Assembly (NCBI GenBank): GCA_914767715.1
Contig: OU612065.1
Span: 31,992,001 to 32,056,000 of the forward strand
Source of the DNA: Membranipora membranacea
Lineage: Eukaryota; Bryozoa; Gymnolaemata; Cheilostomatida; Membraniporidae
Length of the DNA stretch: 64,000 nt
Direction of reading: 5' to 3'
The notes under the pieces are model-generated. The model made no database searches. It worked only from the letters and a program-made list of their open reading frames with translations, and was not told the DNA's origin. Below are positions 25,278 through 37,100 of this stretch, piece by piece (the first letter of the stretch is position 1; each line of letters opens with the position of its first letter). The translations under genes and the position numbers were made by a program.

Positions 25278-25489
25278 TGTATAGCTTGATTATTTATTTA
25301 TGCAGACCGGTGCTCAAATAAAGAAGGTAAGAAAAGCTCAGTAGGTTAAACAAGAGGAGACGACTAGCCGCAATCAGAACCGGATGAATAGCGAGTGCTG
25401 AGAACGTCATATTGAAGATGGCGCGGAACTACTCACTTTGGAAAGGTAGATGACAATCCTTAATTCTTAGGAATACTTTACATAATACT

Positions 25490-25572
25490 CTATCTACCCC
25501 AGCAGAGAGGAAGCCTAAGATAGCTTTACTCACAGTATACAGTGGCAAAGGTTATCATGGTGTTCAGATTCA
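25490..25572 (+). pseudogene. PUS1-like exon 2 remnant, copy 5
   Basis: Lacks its acceptor and first bases, being joined to 'aatacttta cataatac' from another repeat, and has a 15-bp internal loss (aagcctaagatagc). The end (ggttatcatggtgttcag) and donor GTGAGT are kept. No exon 3 follows within this block. Confidence 0.7.
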
Positions 25573-26503
25573 GTGAGTATTTTTAATTTGCTGCTGTATG
25601 TATCATGTTGGTATGCAACTTGGGAGGCTTGATTATAGATAGTAGCATTACTACAGACCTAAACATTGATATTAATGGTTAAATCATGCAGTGCTCGAGA
25701 TCAAAGCAACTTCTGTATGGGTATTTAGGGTCAGTACTCAGTTTTCTCCTGTATTAGATATCTAGCGCCTCCATACATCCTCTGATAATTTAGATAATAA
25801 CACGAGAGATGAGTGAGTATAGATAATTAATTTCATGGATTTGAGGTAAATGAACAGCTCGCCCTGACACTTGAATTTATTGTGAAGAACTGTCGCTCCA
25901 AATCCCATCGCTCAGTTGTATAAATTAACCACATTGGATATAGATATGAAATGGGGGTAACTGACTGACCAAATGTGTCCCGACTAATGGACAACTGCTT
26001 CAATGACTTGTCTTCCATGGTTAGATTACGGGAAGGTGCCTTATAATCCATCCAATCAAAGTAATAAATGAAAATAATTATATGGCCCCAAATATTATCA
26101 ATTTTCTTTTGGCACAATTTTATGAAGCCAACCATCAGTAACCATACATCCATATCATTGTTATCATATGTATGCGCTGTCTAAGCAGACCATACATTTC
26201 CCTAATCTGTGACCACGATATACAGCCTGATGCATTTTTCCGAGTACACAGTATATACAGTATATACACAGTATATGATTCACACTATAAATGCTGTAGG
26301 ATGTAATATCAAACGTGATGTAATATATACCGTCACCATATATCTATATATCTATGATTGACCATTACCTAAATGAGATGGCAACAAAGTAGTATCCCAT
26401 AGTGCAATTCTCTGAATATCATTTTATGAGTATCTATGTTCATTAAGCTTATTCATCAATCATAGCATGATCATGTTGGAATTATGTTTGTATTTTCTGT
26501 TTC

Positions 26504-26549
26504 TGTGAGATCAAGGAGTTGTAGGTCTACAACTCCTTGGTGAGATAAG
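26504..26549. mobile_element. 28-bp palindrome with 7-bp flanking repeat
   Basis: The sequence caaggagttgtag-gt-ctacaactccttg is flanked by gtgagat on each side. At the paralogous site near 1845 the sequence reads simply ctgtgagataag, so this is an insertion. It shares its CAAGGAGT ends with the element at 58197. Confidence 0.75.
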
Positions 26550-26592
26550 ACTATTACTTCATTAACTATTGTATGATTTATCGATTATCCAG

Positions 26593-29309
26593 GGAAGTCG
26601 ACCATTAAAACAGACCCAGAGAGGCAGTTTGGTTTTACACCTCGAGGCTATCATACTATAGACTCTGTGAATGCTGCATTCAGTGCCAGAGCTCAGCCAA
26701 TCAGATCTCATAACCAGCCATTCTCAAGCTACAGTCCACAGCACTACCAGAGCAGCTTGGTAAGAGAAGAGATAATCATCTTACCTGATGCCTGATGACA
26801 TGTATGATCTGATATAGCATGTTCGATCGTGTACATAGCAATATGAGTAGTTCAAGTTAACCTTCGGTCCATGCTGCTGTAAGTGGCATTCTACCACCAA
26901 TGATAGTTGGTCAGTAATTGATGATCGAATGCCACCAGAACCAATCCTATCCAATGCAAATATGTATGGATATAACTTTCATATTCCTACTTATTTTCTC
27001 TTACTCATTGACATTTTATAGTTTTCGCCCATGGGATTCCTAATGGGGTTGTGTCAGCAGTTGTCCCTTATTATATGGGGCGCTTAACAGATGAGACCAT
27101 TAATTTGCACTTTTTTATAATAAGCTATCATAGGAGCAAATCACACTTTTCGGTCTGGCAGCTAGGGAAATTAAGATAGAAACAAAATGAGCGGAATTAA
27201 ACGGGCGAATTATGCTGACCCGCTTTATTGGACAAAAATTGACTGCGAATATAATTTGATATTTATAATATTATATAAATAATAAATAAATCATTAGAAA
27301 AAAAAGAAATAATAATATTCGAGCTTTGAATTTTGAATACTATATAGATTCAACCTGAAAATATTGATTGCAGAAAAGAAATTCAGAATAGCATATAAAA
27401 ATTTATTTTACGAACAAAAAAGGCCAAAAACAAGCGAGGTGAGAGGTCCCTGTTGTGCCATGATGTCAACCTGTACAACAGGTACCTTATGGGAGTGGAG
27501 ACATGTACACAGTCTGGTTCCTTGGTTGGCCTGGCGGCGCGCCTGTGGGATGGGGTTTGATTGTGTGCAGGTTGCGAGTATTTCGCTCTGTCGTTCTGGC
27601 AGGCGAGTGTGGCTTCGAGTGTTCTAGTCGGGCAGTCTCTGCTCTAGCTTCGTGCTATCTGACTGTCCCATTGCTTTTAACCTTTTATATACCTTTGACA
27701 CCGTTTTACTCATTCTAGTTTTTATAGTAAGCAATAAACACACCAAAAAAAATCAATGTTATTGTAATACAAAGCAATTCTATATTTAATACAATAACCT
27801 AATAAATATATAGAATTTTCTTTGCAAAACAAATTTAGCTGTTTATTTTTAGACACCTCCCTTCCTTACACTGAATTTCATTGTGATTGATCAAATTTTT
27901 GTATTTTTATCTATTATTATTTAATTAATTTAATTTTGATTGTATTAAAAATTTAGATTCTTGGATTATTTTTTATTTCAGCATAGGTAAAATTTTTGGA
28001 TTACCGAATAAGTAGATCAATTGTAGTTAGCTGAAACCAAGGAGTTTTTACAGCAAAAGGTCTCATCTGCTTCCTTTATAATTTATGTAAAACCTTGCAA
28101 AAGTATGGTCTCATCTGTAACTAATCAAGGGAGATTACTTCGAAAAACATAACCCTGTTATATAAAAGGAAATAGAGGGAGGAGTGTTTGCAGCTTGTGT
28201 CTAGCTAGTCTAAGTCAAATGCTGATCAGATTCTCAAAACTCCCTCAAAAATGAGAAACAAAGTCATATCTCTATGAGTTCGCAGATTATTAAGGTTCTC
28301 TTTGCAGGTTTCAGCTAGCTATGATAGGGATGAAGCACCGTTAGAAGATGAGTCACACCTGCTGGTACCGATATTTAAAGGTGAACAGACAGACGAGGAG
28401 TGAATACACAGACTTCTATATTCTGATGATCCGCTGAGTAGATACGGCAGTGAGGTGAGAGACTGTGACCCCGAAGCCTTACTTATTTACCGAGCTACGC
28501 CCTGCCTGCCTCACCGCGCTGTATACTGTGACTTACAGATGGGCAGTGTCATTCCATGCTGCGGCTTACAATGTTGCACAGTGTCTAGCAGTACAATATC
28601 CTATAAAACCATTAGTCGCTGAAATGTTTCCCACTGAACTGTGCTCCTAATTTCAATACTTCCCATTACGGACATTATAGGGAAAATATTATTGGTGTAG
28701 AGTAGTACTGCGTGGTATTACTAGCAATCATAATAATATATAGGTCACAGATAATACTGATATTTCCGATATTGACAACACAATTCGATGTTGTTTGTTT
28801 CAAATGGAATCTGATGATAATTGCCTATTAATAAGGTAGTTGTCATCCCTTTTACCATGGGAAGACAATTATTATTATTATAAACATTCCCAAATCTAGC
28901 CCCAAGAAGGCCAATATAAAAACGCTCAAACCTTATTGATCAATGTATATCGTGCATCACCTCAAATACCAAGTTAAGTGAGTATGAGGGCTATGATGCG
29001 CAGCATGTAATGCATTATAGCTATGTATACACTAACAGAATAAGACGTTTAAATTGAGAATTGTGGGTCTTAGTTTGTATACGGCCCCTTGTGTTCCCGC
29101 ATTTCTACCACTATGGCTGTCCGTTTTTTGGTCTTTATTGTAACCACGATGTAGTAACAAAATAGTCAATTTGACATTATTCTTTTCAGCTTAACTTGTC
29201 AAATCTGTCAGACTTGATATCAGAAGCTGATTTGAAATCTGAGTTGAGCGGCGAAAGTTTCCTTGACTGGGATGTAGTGGATGAGATGGTTGCCATGCTG
29301 AGTAACTGA
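26593..29309 (+). CDS. Gene X C-terminal exons with an in-frame TGA (unrecognised)
   Basis: Exons 26593-26759, 28308-28454 and 29190-29309 join in phase. They read TDPERQFGFTPRGYHTIDS ... SYSPQHYQSSL, then VSASYDRDEAPLEDESHLL ... KGEQTDEE, TGA, IHRLLYSDDPLSRYGSE, then LNLSNLSDLISEADLKSEL ... LDWDVVDEMVAMLSN and stop. Composition is acidic, Ser-rich and free of hydrophobic helices, as in a cytoplasmic tail or disordered C-terminus. The TGA at 28401-28403 interrupts an otherwise continuous frame that stays open through the next splice. It is either a nonsense mutation, a true stop with coincidental continuation, or recoded. No domain is recognised. A minisatellite begins just after the final stop. 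Confidence 0.5.
27089..28121. mobile_element. Possible DNA transposon remnant in a gene X intron
   Basis: Outer ends 'acagatgagacca' (27089) and 'tggtctcatctgt' (about 28109) are inverted complements, and an additional inner 'ggtctcatctg' lies at about 28060. The interior combines very AT-rich sequence with a GC-rich segment (about 27430-27650) of different base composition. No transposase motif was seen in the short ORFs inside. Confidence 0.4.
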
Positions 29310-29311
29310 GA

Positions 29312-29500
29312 AGTATCTACACCTAGTACACTCAACTCCTGAAATCTACCAGTAGTACACTTAACTCCTGAAATCTACACCTAGTACTCTGAACTCCTGA
29401 AATGAACCCCCAGTACACTGAACTCCTGAAATGTACCCCCAGTACACTGAGCTCATGAAAGCTACCTCTACTACACTGAAGTCCTGAAACAGTGTGCCTT
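29312..29500 (+). repeat. Minisatellite of about 31-32 bp units after the gene X stop
   Basis: About six imperfect copies of 'ctgaaatctacacctagtacactcaact'-type units follow the stop codon directly, with variants such as 'tgaaatgtacccccagtac'. It would lie in the 3' untranslated region. Confidence 0.75.
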
Positions 29501-32250
29501 CAGTATAACGATATTGAGGAGCTGATTTTTACTTGGAGGCTTCCTGAACAAGCTCAGTATGATAGGTCCCTGGGGAATAAGTTGCCTAAAGTAGAATAGA
29601 TAAGGTTTGAGTCGATTTTTGTTTTCTTATTTTATAAAAATTTAATAGTTGACTTTGTGCATACCTAGATTGATCATCTCTTTGAGTGTTGTTCATTTGT
29701 TGTTCTTTATAATGTCTATTCCAATTTTCTATGACATATTTGTCCAATCAATACAATGCTTTCATGTTCATATTGGATGCAGTCATTCTGAAACGTAACC
29801 CATACCAAGCTGCTGCAAGAGGAGAATCCACCTCTATACATACTACATGTTTAAGCACAGTTGTTCTGTAACACACATCTCCCAGGGACTGTTTGGTCTG
29901 ACATAGCCAGGGTTCCTATATGCTGCTGCCTCCGCAATTTTAGTTTTTTTTTGCTTACGAAATGAACATAGGTCTGACCAAGGAGTAACAGCTTGGTCTG
30001 ACATGACTTAACGAACAACCATAAATCTTACTTCATGCTGGACAACTGACAAACACCACCCTGAGTTTAAACTGAAACAAAGAAAGCACTCCCTGTCACC
30101 CTGAAAGTAAACCAGAGTGTTCTATGTTAGAGCTATATTACAGGTAAGGGAGCAAATAGTTATCTAGCTCAGCTTGAACATGCTCCCATGCGAAAATCTC
30201 CATGCCCAAAAATATGCAGTATACCCTCGATGCTAAGCTCTTCTTGTCGTGCTTGCATCTAATGTAGGACGCGATCAATTTCAAAGCATTTATTTCGCAC
30301 ATTTAATGACCTAGAGGTAGGAAGATAATTATCAATTTATTACCTGCCTGTTCACAGGTACACCGCGGATGTCATCCTTTCCAATTTATAAGGGTAAGAC
30401 AGACATATCTCGTGAGCCTACAGTGATTCCTACTGATATCTTACACATATGTCCGAACATGAAGCTTTCATTATTATATACAGGTATACTTTTATAATGC
30501 AACTGCTATTTGAGATTATTGCAATTAAATCCACCAACCAAATAAAACTGTACTTTTTGTTTTTTATCCCATTTTGGTATCAATCAGGATAGTTGTGTCG
30601 ACATGCAAGACAAGTTGGTAGGCCCAGATATCGGGATGTCTCCGCCGATGAACTTCCAACCCAGAGGGCCACTCTGCATCCTGTAGTGTGGGTGCAATTC
30701 GGCCCATTTTTCTCATATTTCTAAACCAAAACTGGAGCATTCATAAATTATGAATTGTGTCATTTTACTTGGTATTACAAATTATATAATGTATTGCTCA
30801 CATCTATCCGAATTCAAATAATTAGAGGTTTAATCCATTGAGTGCATAACAAACCTTGTCAGGACACTATATGCAGCGAAATGAAGCGTCTCACTCCTTG
30901 TTCTCTGGGACATAAACTCCCTGTTCTCAGTAGATATATGAAGATTGTATTCAGAGTTGTCATCTCCATACGCTTGAATATAGAGATATGTTCACTCTTC
31001 AATCAGAAATCTTTTCCTTTAGTTAGTACATTATGCGAGATGATTGGTTTAGCTCTCAGCTGTAATTGACGTCACATCCAGTTGGAATATCCATTTCCAG
31101 CCCATTTGGAAACTGGGTCGACAATAAGATTGGATTGGGCATGAAGAAGGTTTTGTCCTTGGTAACTTGTATAAAACTGAATAATCAGTAGGTACTAAGT
31201 ATGGAATATGTTTTCTGAAGTAGCAGAGCCACAATCCAAACATGTATTGGTAACATTCAGTGCTACCACTGTTGTATAAAGCTTTGTCAAAGTTATTTTA
31301 CAAATCTCAAAAAAATACAATTCCATTACAGAAAAAAACATACAGAGGGCAATTCACTTATTTTTGGTTTTCAAATTAAACACTCACCAGTTTGTACCTG
31401 TCAACGGTGTGTGAAGGCTCTTCAGTTGTGTTTGAGCAATGTTTGTTTGAGCAATGAACTAGTTCATTGGTTTGAGGTAGTTTTGAGACAATGTAAGGCA
31501 GTCTTGACTCTTGAGGCCTACATAGTCAAGTGTATAAGATCCTGTGGTCTCCTCATGAAATATATAGATGGATAGTTAGTAGTATCAATTCACCCTTACT
31601 AGACTAAACCCTTGATTGTCATAGATCTAATGTTGTGTACATGTACCTTATAGAGCTATCAATGTCCAGTTCCGTAAGATAATTAGCCATTCTTGTATGA
31701 AAGGTATTTCATAGAATGTTGTAGATGCAGCCTATGTTATGCTCTAAGATATAAATATTTTAAATTCTTGATCCTATGCTTCCCTTTTACTACTTCTTGA
31801 GATGCATAGGCTGAGCACATAAAGAGCAGGTGTAGGAATCACTCTTACAGGCTCTACGGCACCAACAACACTGCTTTATATGCATTAGTTGGTGTTGTTA
31901 GACTTGCCATTGCAGCTCATGCTTCACATTGTGGTGTTCTATGTGTTGTGGCGTTCAGACTGCTGTCACATAAAGTTACACTTTACATCTCCCTGAGAAT
32001 ATCATATAACATGCTTCTTTCATTTTGCCATGCCGGTAGCCAGCGCCTGTTTTTCATTCTCATTCAGAAGCAAAAACAACTATTTAAATTGCCGCTGCAA
32101 AATTGAAATCATCAACCCTGTTTTTTTTAGCTCATCCTGCGGCCGATTAAGGTTTCAGCTAGTTGAAGTAGGCTATATTCAACATGGACTGACAAGCAGA
32201 GTTGATACACAGCAGACCGCTTCACAAAGGGAAACGGATACATCCATATA
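29500..32250. other. Non-coding interval between gene X and the fusion gene
   Basis: Only short, unsupported frames. No domain, RNA gene or repeat family is recognised before the foldback elements at 32255. Confidence 0.5.
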
Positions 32251-32254
32251 GCAA

Positions 32255-32600
32255 GTAGGTAGTAGCCAATCTGTTAGCTCTGATTGGTTGCTAGTTAGGA
32301 GAAGAAGAGCCAAGAATGCCAGGTCATAATGCACTTTGAGGAAATTACCTTCGACCTTGACATTGCCTTAAATGAGATATTGCATAAGATTAAAATTTGA
32401 CCAGCCAGGCGCTCTATCAACTGCGGTATAAGGACATGTGATGTTAGGCCCTTAATCATTAAACGATGAAAGGCAGCCGAAAAAGTTAGACAATGTCAAT
32501 GTTGAAGGTACTATCTTAAAAGTACCGTATGACCTGGCATTGGCTGTTCTTCTCCCCACCCATCGATCAGAGCCAACACATTGGCTAAGTAGGTAGTAGC
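32255..32600 (-). mobile_element. Short interspersed/foldback element with tRNA-like core, copy 1
   Basis: The ends are an imperfect inverted repeat of about 60 bp: 'agccaatctgttagctctg' at the left, its complement 'cagagccaacacattggct'-like at the right. The minus strand of the core reads GCAGTTGATAGAGCGCCTG, which closely resembles a tRNA A-box region (GCTCAGTTGGTAGAGCGCCTG). Both sides carry 'agtaggtagt', a possible target duplication. A second copy is at 33000-33310. Confidence 0.5.
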
Positions 32601-32999
32601 TTTAGGTAACTTGGGAATGAAAGATAAAGTTGCAGCAACTAGTTGGGCAATGCAGCAGTAACTACCCCACCCACACCAAGCCCAAAATCAGGAACTGCGG
32701 CAGTCCTATGATACTAACATACATAATTTACAACATAATTTGTCACGTGACCTAGAGGGAACTCTCTTTATCTAGGTCACAGCCTTGGGGATATCTCAGT
32801 ACATTGTGTTTTTACATACATCAGGTATTGCTACCTATATCTCAACCCTGGGTAGCAACAGAGTGATAAAAATTGTTGGGTATATGCAATAAAGCATGGA
32901 GATTCCAAATCTGGCATACATTAGTCTCTCAACACCTTCCTTGACTGCGAGCCTTTAAATGGGATTAATTTAGATTAATTTAAATTAAATGAAGTAGGC

Positions 33000-33310
33000 T
33001 AGTAGGTAGTAGCCAATGTGTTGCCTCTGATTGGTGGGTTGGGAGGAGAAGATCCAATGCCAGGGCCTATTGTATTTTCAGGAATGTTCCATCAACCTTG
33101 ACATCGCCTAAAATCGGATATTGCGTAAGATGAAAATTTGACCAGGCAGGCGCTCTATCAACTGCGGTATCAGGACATGTGATGATAGGCCCTTGATCAT
33201 TAAACAAATAAGGTTGAAGGTACTATCTTAAAAGTACCGTATGACCTGGCATTGGCTCTTCTTCTCCCCACCCATCGATCAGAGCCAACACATTGGCTAA
33301 GTAGGTAGTA
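33000..33310 (-). mobile_element. Short interspersed/foldback element with tRNA-like core, copy 2
   Basis: Matches copy 1 at both ends and in the core (gaccaggcaggcgctctatcaactgcggtatc), with a shorter middle. The same 'agtaggtagt' lies on both sides, and the right-hand flank (agctttaggtaac) is also shared with copy 1. The two may therefore be a local duplication, or the true ends may lie further out. Confidence 0.5.
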
Positions 33311-34070
33311 GCTTTAGGTAACTTGAGAATGAGAATTAAATTTGGCGATTTGCAACAACTAGTTAGGCAATGCACAAGTCATTAGGCAGAAGGAGGGGTG
33401 TGTGCCTTGAAAAGAAAATTGATTATTGATAATCAGTGTAAAGACACATGAATCATGGTAAATCACCTACGCTGTTGAGGGCGGCGATGGTGCATTGGGA
33501 GCAGGGTCGCTCTCGACTAAGTAAGGGAATAACCATGATTCATCGGATTTAACATCGACTATTAGTTTTCTAATAACTTTTTATTCCATGGCACATGTTG
33601 CGCTTTTGCCTTTTCAGTGCATGGGTTAATAAGTGGTTTACAGCTAGACGCTATTTACATTTTAGTTTTACTGACTATTATTACTGGTGTATGCTGGATG
33701 TAAATTGCCTGTTATCTTGTGATTCACTTTGGTTGAAGTGCATAAGTCTATTACACTGCCCATACTGCCTGATCGACTTGCCCTATATGAAAAGTGAATC
33801 AGGGAGTGTCAATGTAAACAGTTCTGGTTGCCGTTTTTTTTCTTCTCAGGTTTTGGGTCACATGCACCTCCATACTGGAATTTTCATGCCTGGCATGTTT
33901 GCATCTGCTGAGAGCATGCAATGATAACTCTCAGTAAAGCAGAACATCGATCGTTAATCGATAAAATCCTGTTTGATTTCTTTTAGATATTTCTGCTCAC
34001 TGATGAGGTCACGGTGATGTTCAGTACACCCAGTGAATAGTAAGAGAGTTAACCTACAGTTATACATATC

Positions 34071-34161
34071 ATGGACCTCAGCTCTGATTCTGCCAAGAGG
34101 AGAAGACTTGAGGCACAAGCTCAGGCAACAGGAACAGGTCAAGCAGCTGGTAGTCTGCATG
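34071..34161 (+). CDS. Exon 1 of the LRR-Roc-COR-caspase gene, start codon
   Basis: The ATG at 34071 opens MDLSSDSAKRRRLEAQ and a short Gln/Ala/Gly stretch, ending in phase 1 before GTATGT. The split Asp codon is completed by the acceptor at 34537, so exon 1 joins exon 2 in frame. The KRRR cluster could be a nuclear-localisation or charge patch; nothing in the sequence decides this. An upstream non-coding exon cannot be excluded, and no promoter is recognised in the AT-rich DNA before it. Confidence 0.65.
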
Positions 34162-37100
34162 GTATGTAAAAAATCGCCACCTAGCCAAAAATTTTAAGAT
34201 CATCTTTTTGCACTACCCTACATCTTTCAATCAATATGCAAACTTTGCAGATTTAATACATCTTCATATATCATATATCATTTAAAAAAATTATACCAAA
34301 AACCAATGAAAATCAGTAAACTATTTGACCAATCCGAATAGCTACCATCGTTTTTAGATTTGGCACTTTTGCTTGTTGTCCCCTCATGGCAAATTGGAGG
34401 ACAACCCTAGGGATTTCAAAGACTTTGAAATTCTTTTCTTTCAAAGTGCATCGCGGCCAAACATTAACCATTGACATGGTATAATGTGAGATAAGGTCCT
34501 CACAATTCAAGTCCACACAATATATTCGTTATTTAGATGCAGCTGAATGGAGACCTCCCCTCCCTGGTTATACTCAGTCACAACATCAATCTGCACCAAC
34601 AACACAACAGACAGAATTCCCAATGGTTTCCCCGCAAGGTGCCTCTTACTATAGATCTTCCTCAGATGATCTTCCTTCATATGATGCCATGTTTGAAACT
34701 AATTTTCAGCTACCATCTCTAGAAGAGTTATTACCACAACCAGACACTCATATGTACACACAACCAAGCACTGCTTTATCTGGAACAACCAATACATCCA
34801 GGAAGTCAACAAGTGAGTCAATATGGCTTAGGTTTTTTGGTTAAAATTGCTGATCTTTTGCTTGACTGACTGTGAAATAAACGTGCCTCAAGTCACAGCT
34901 GCATTGTTTCTGAGGTTCTCAGGCTCTTTACCATTGATGATACCCTCTTATTTGATATAACGGTTAAGAGCAGCAGTTCTGTCTGTCTTTTGAAAATATA
35001 CAGATTCCCCCCCCCCCCCCCCCCCCCCCGGAATGAATAAACAATTACGCTCATGTGCCAAAGATGATGCAAATTTGTTCCTTGTTTACTATCTCCATGA
35101 AACCCTTTGTAGTCTATGAGAAGTTGACTGTCTTTTTCTTTGCTGTGACCGCTCATAACATAAAATCTTGATGATAAAGTTATCTAGGCCGTAATGACAT
35201 GAATATTTATGATAAAATTAAAAAGGTCTCATCAACTTGGGAAATTAAATCACTTGAATCATTTCATATTCTAATGTTCACAGAGTATTATGAAGTCTGG
35301 TATCGAGATGACAGTGATCCAGGTATAGATGTGATACCTGATGATCCACCCTACAGCAGTCTCACACTAGAAGATATACTATCAGCTACACAAGGTCACA
35401 CTGTGACTCATATGGCTGTCAGAGGAGACAATATACCACCACTCAGTCGCATAGCACCTAATCTCAAAGTCCTGAAATGTGATAAGGTTGATGACAGTTC
35501 CCAGTTAGAGAAGTGAGTTTATTAAGATGTGTATAACAAACTCTACTTTTACTTCATTCATCACACTAGGCTATTCTCCTTATCTGTAATTGAATTGACT
35601 GAGGACTAATATCAGGCGTCCTTCGTGGTTGCAATGCCACAAACCAAATTCTCGCTTAGGTACGTAGAGTAATCACAAATAAGTTGTGCTGTTTTGCAGT
35701 TTCACTATCAATCACTTTGTGGTCAAACAAAAACCTACTGTGAATGAAAAAAAACTTGTACTCTATGAATCTCAGAAATCACAGTAAAATGGGATAAATG
35801 TAGGTGTCTTATCTCAATAAACTCTAAGAAACAACGGATCTTTGTGCAGAAAATCTATTATCTGTGATGAGCAGGTAATTTCTCTACTAAATCAACATAG
35901 GCCAATGGGGTTCAGTGAAAGCATACCACAGTGTTTTTATGGTCTGATGTCAAGACCATCGCAATTATCGCTTCAGTTAAGTTAGGAGTGCTTACAAATC
36001 CCTAGGCTAGTATTTGACAGTGAAAAATTCGAAAATGTGACAAATAAGCTAATATTTAATATATATATATATATATATGTGTGTATGTGAGCATTATCTT
36101 TGTGAATTTTAGATGATGTCCAGATTTACCCCTCTGAATTTGGCGAAAGCTTTCAATAGAACAATTGGATTTTTTCTGGTGTTTGAGGATATTAGCAAAA
36201 AAATGATGTCGCTTCTACATAGTTTTCGGCTTGATGGGATGCTAAAGTAAGAGGCTCACTTAAAGTTTTATCGATCATAAAGAACGATGAGAAAACAAAC
36301 CTTTTTATTATTATAATTATCTGTTCATTACAGCATCACATCTCTTGTAAACCTCGAGGAGCTGAGGATATCTGGTCACTTATTTTCTGAAGGCCTGTGT
36401 ACCTTACCTGAGGGAATTGGGAACCTTAAGAGTCTCCAGAAAGTAGTGATAACAAACCCACTTCTCAATGAGTTACCTGAAAGGTAAGTATATATCATTT
36501 TCAGAATATGATGTCATAGTGCCAAACTTTGTTGGTACTGCATTCAAATCAGCATGAGTTGCACCAAATACTGAAAGCTGCACAGAATGCAGGCAACATT
36601 TTTCATGATCTACCTTTAGCTTATGTCGTAGTCATAACTCGATAGTTTATGTGGGAAAGTATGAAATGATGATTATGTGTATGAGGTGTGGCAAATTATG
36701 ATCCAACAATACCTGTTCAATAATAAGAGCAAGAGAAATATTTCCGAATTCTAAAATTGTTAATACCTGCTGATTGTTGATTTGTTATAAAAATTTTCAG
36801 CTCTTCCTCAAAGCTCTCCTCATTTTTCGCTAGTAATATTAATCTTCCCAGCATTTATTTGTGTCAGCTGCTCACATTTTAGTGTGTATAGGTATGATGT
36901 CTCTATAGCAGTCACAAACTCCACAAACTTTAGATTATGCTGCTAATACACATATTTTTCGATTCATTTGATTGGATGCTAAAACAAGAGGCTCACTTAA
37001 AGTTATATCGATCACAAAGAACGATGAGCAAACTAAACTTTGTATTAATATAATTATCTGCTCATTACAGCATCACATCTCTTGTAATCTCTTATTTAAT

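Noticed and set aside
27364-27718. GC-rich overlapping ORFs (IAEKKFRIAYK..., YTVWFLGWPGG...)
   Set aside because: No recognisable domain, two overlapping frames, and located within a probable transposon remnant; not supported as a gene.
32740-32782. Short hairpin gtgacctaga ... tctaggtcac
   Set aside because: 10-bp arms with a 13-base loop and no convincing flanking duplication; could be chance.
33595-33924. 109-codon ORF upstream of the fusion gene
   Set aside because: Cys/Leu/Tyr-rich composition, no motif, no splice partner fitting exon 1; probably chance.
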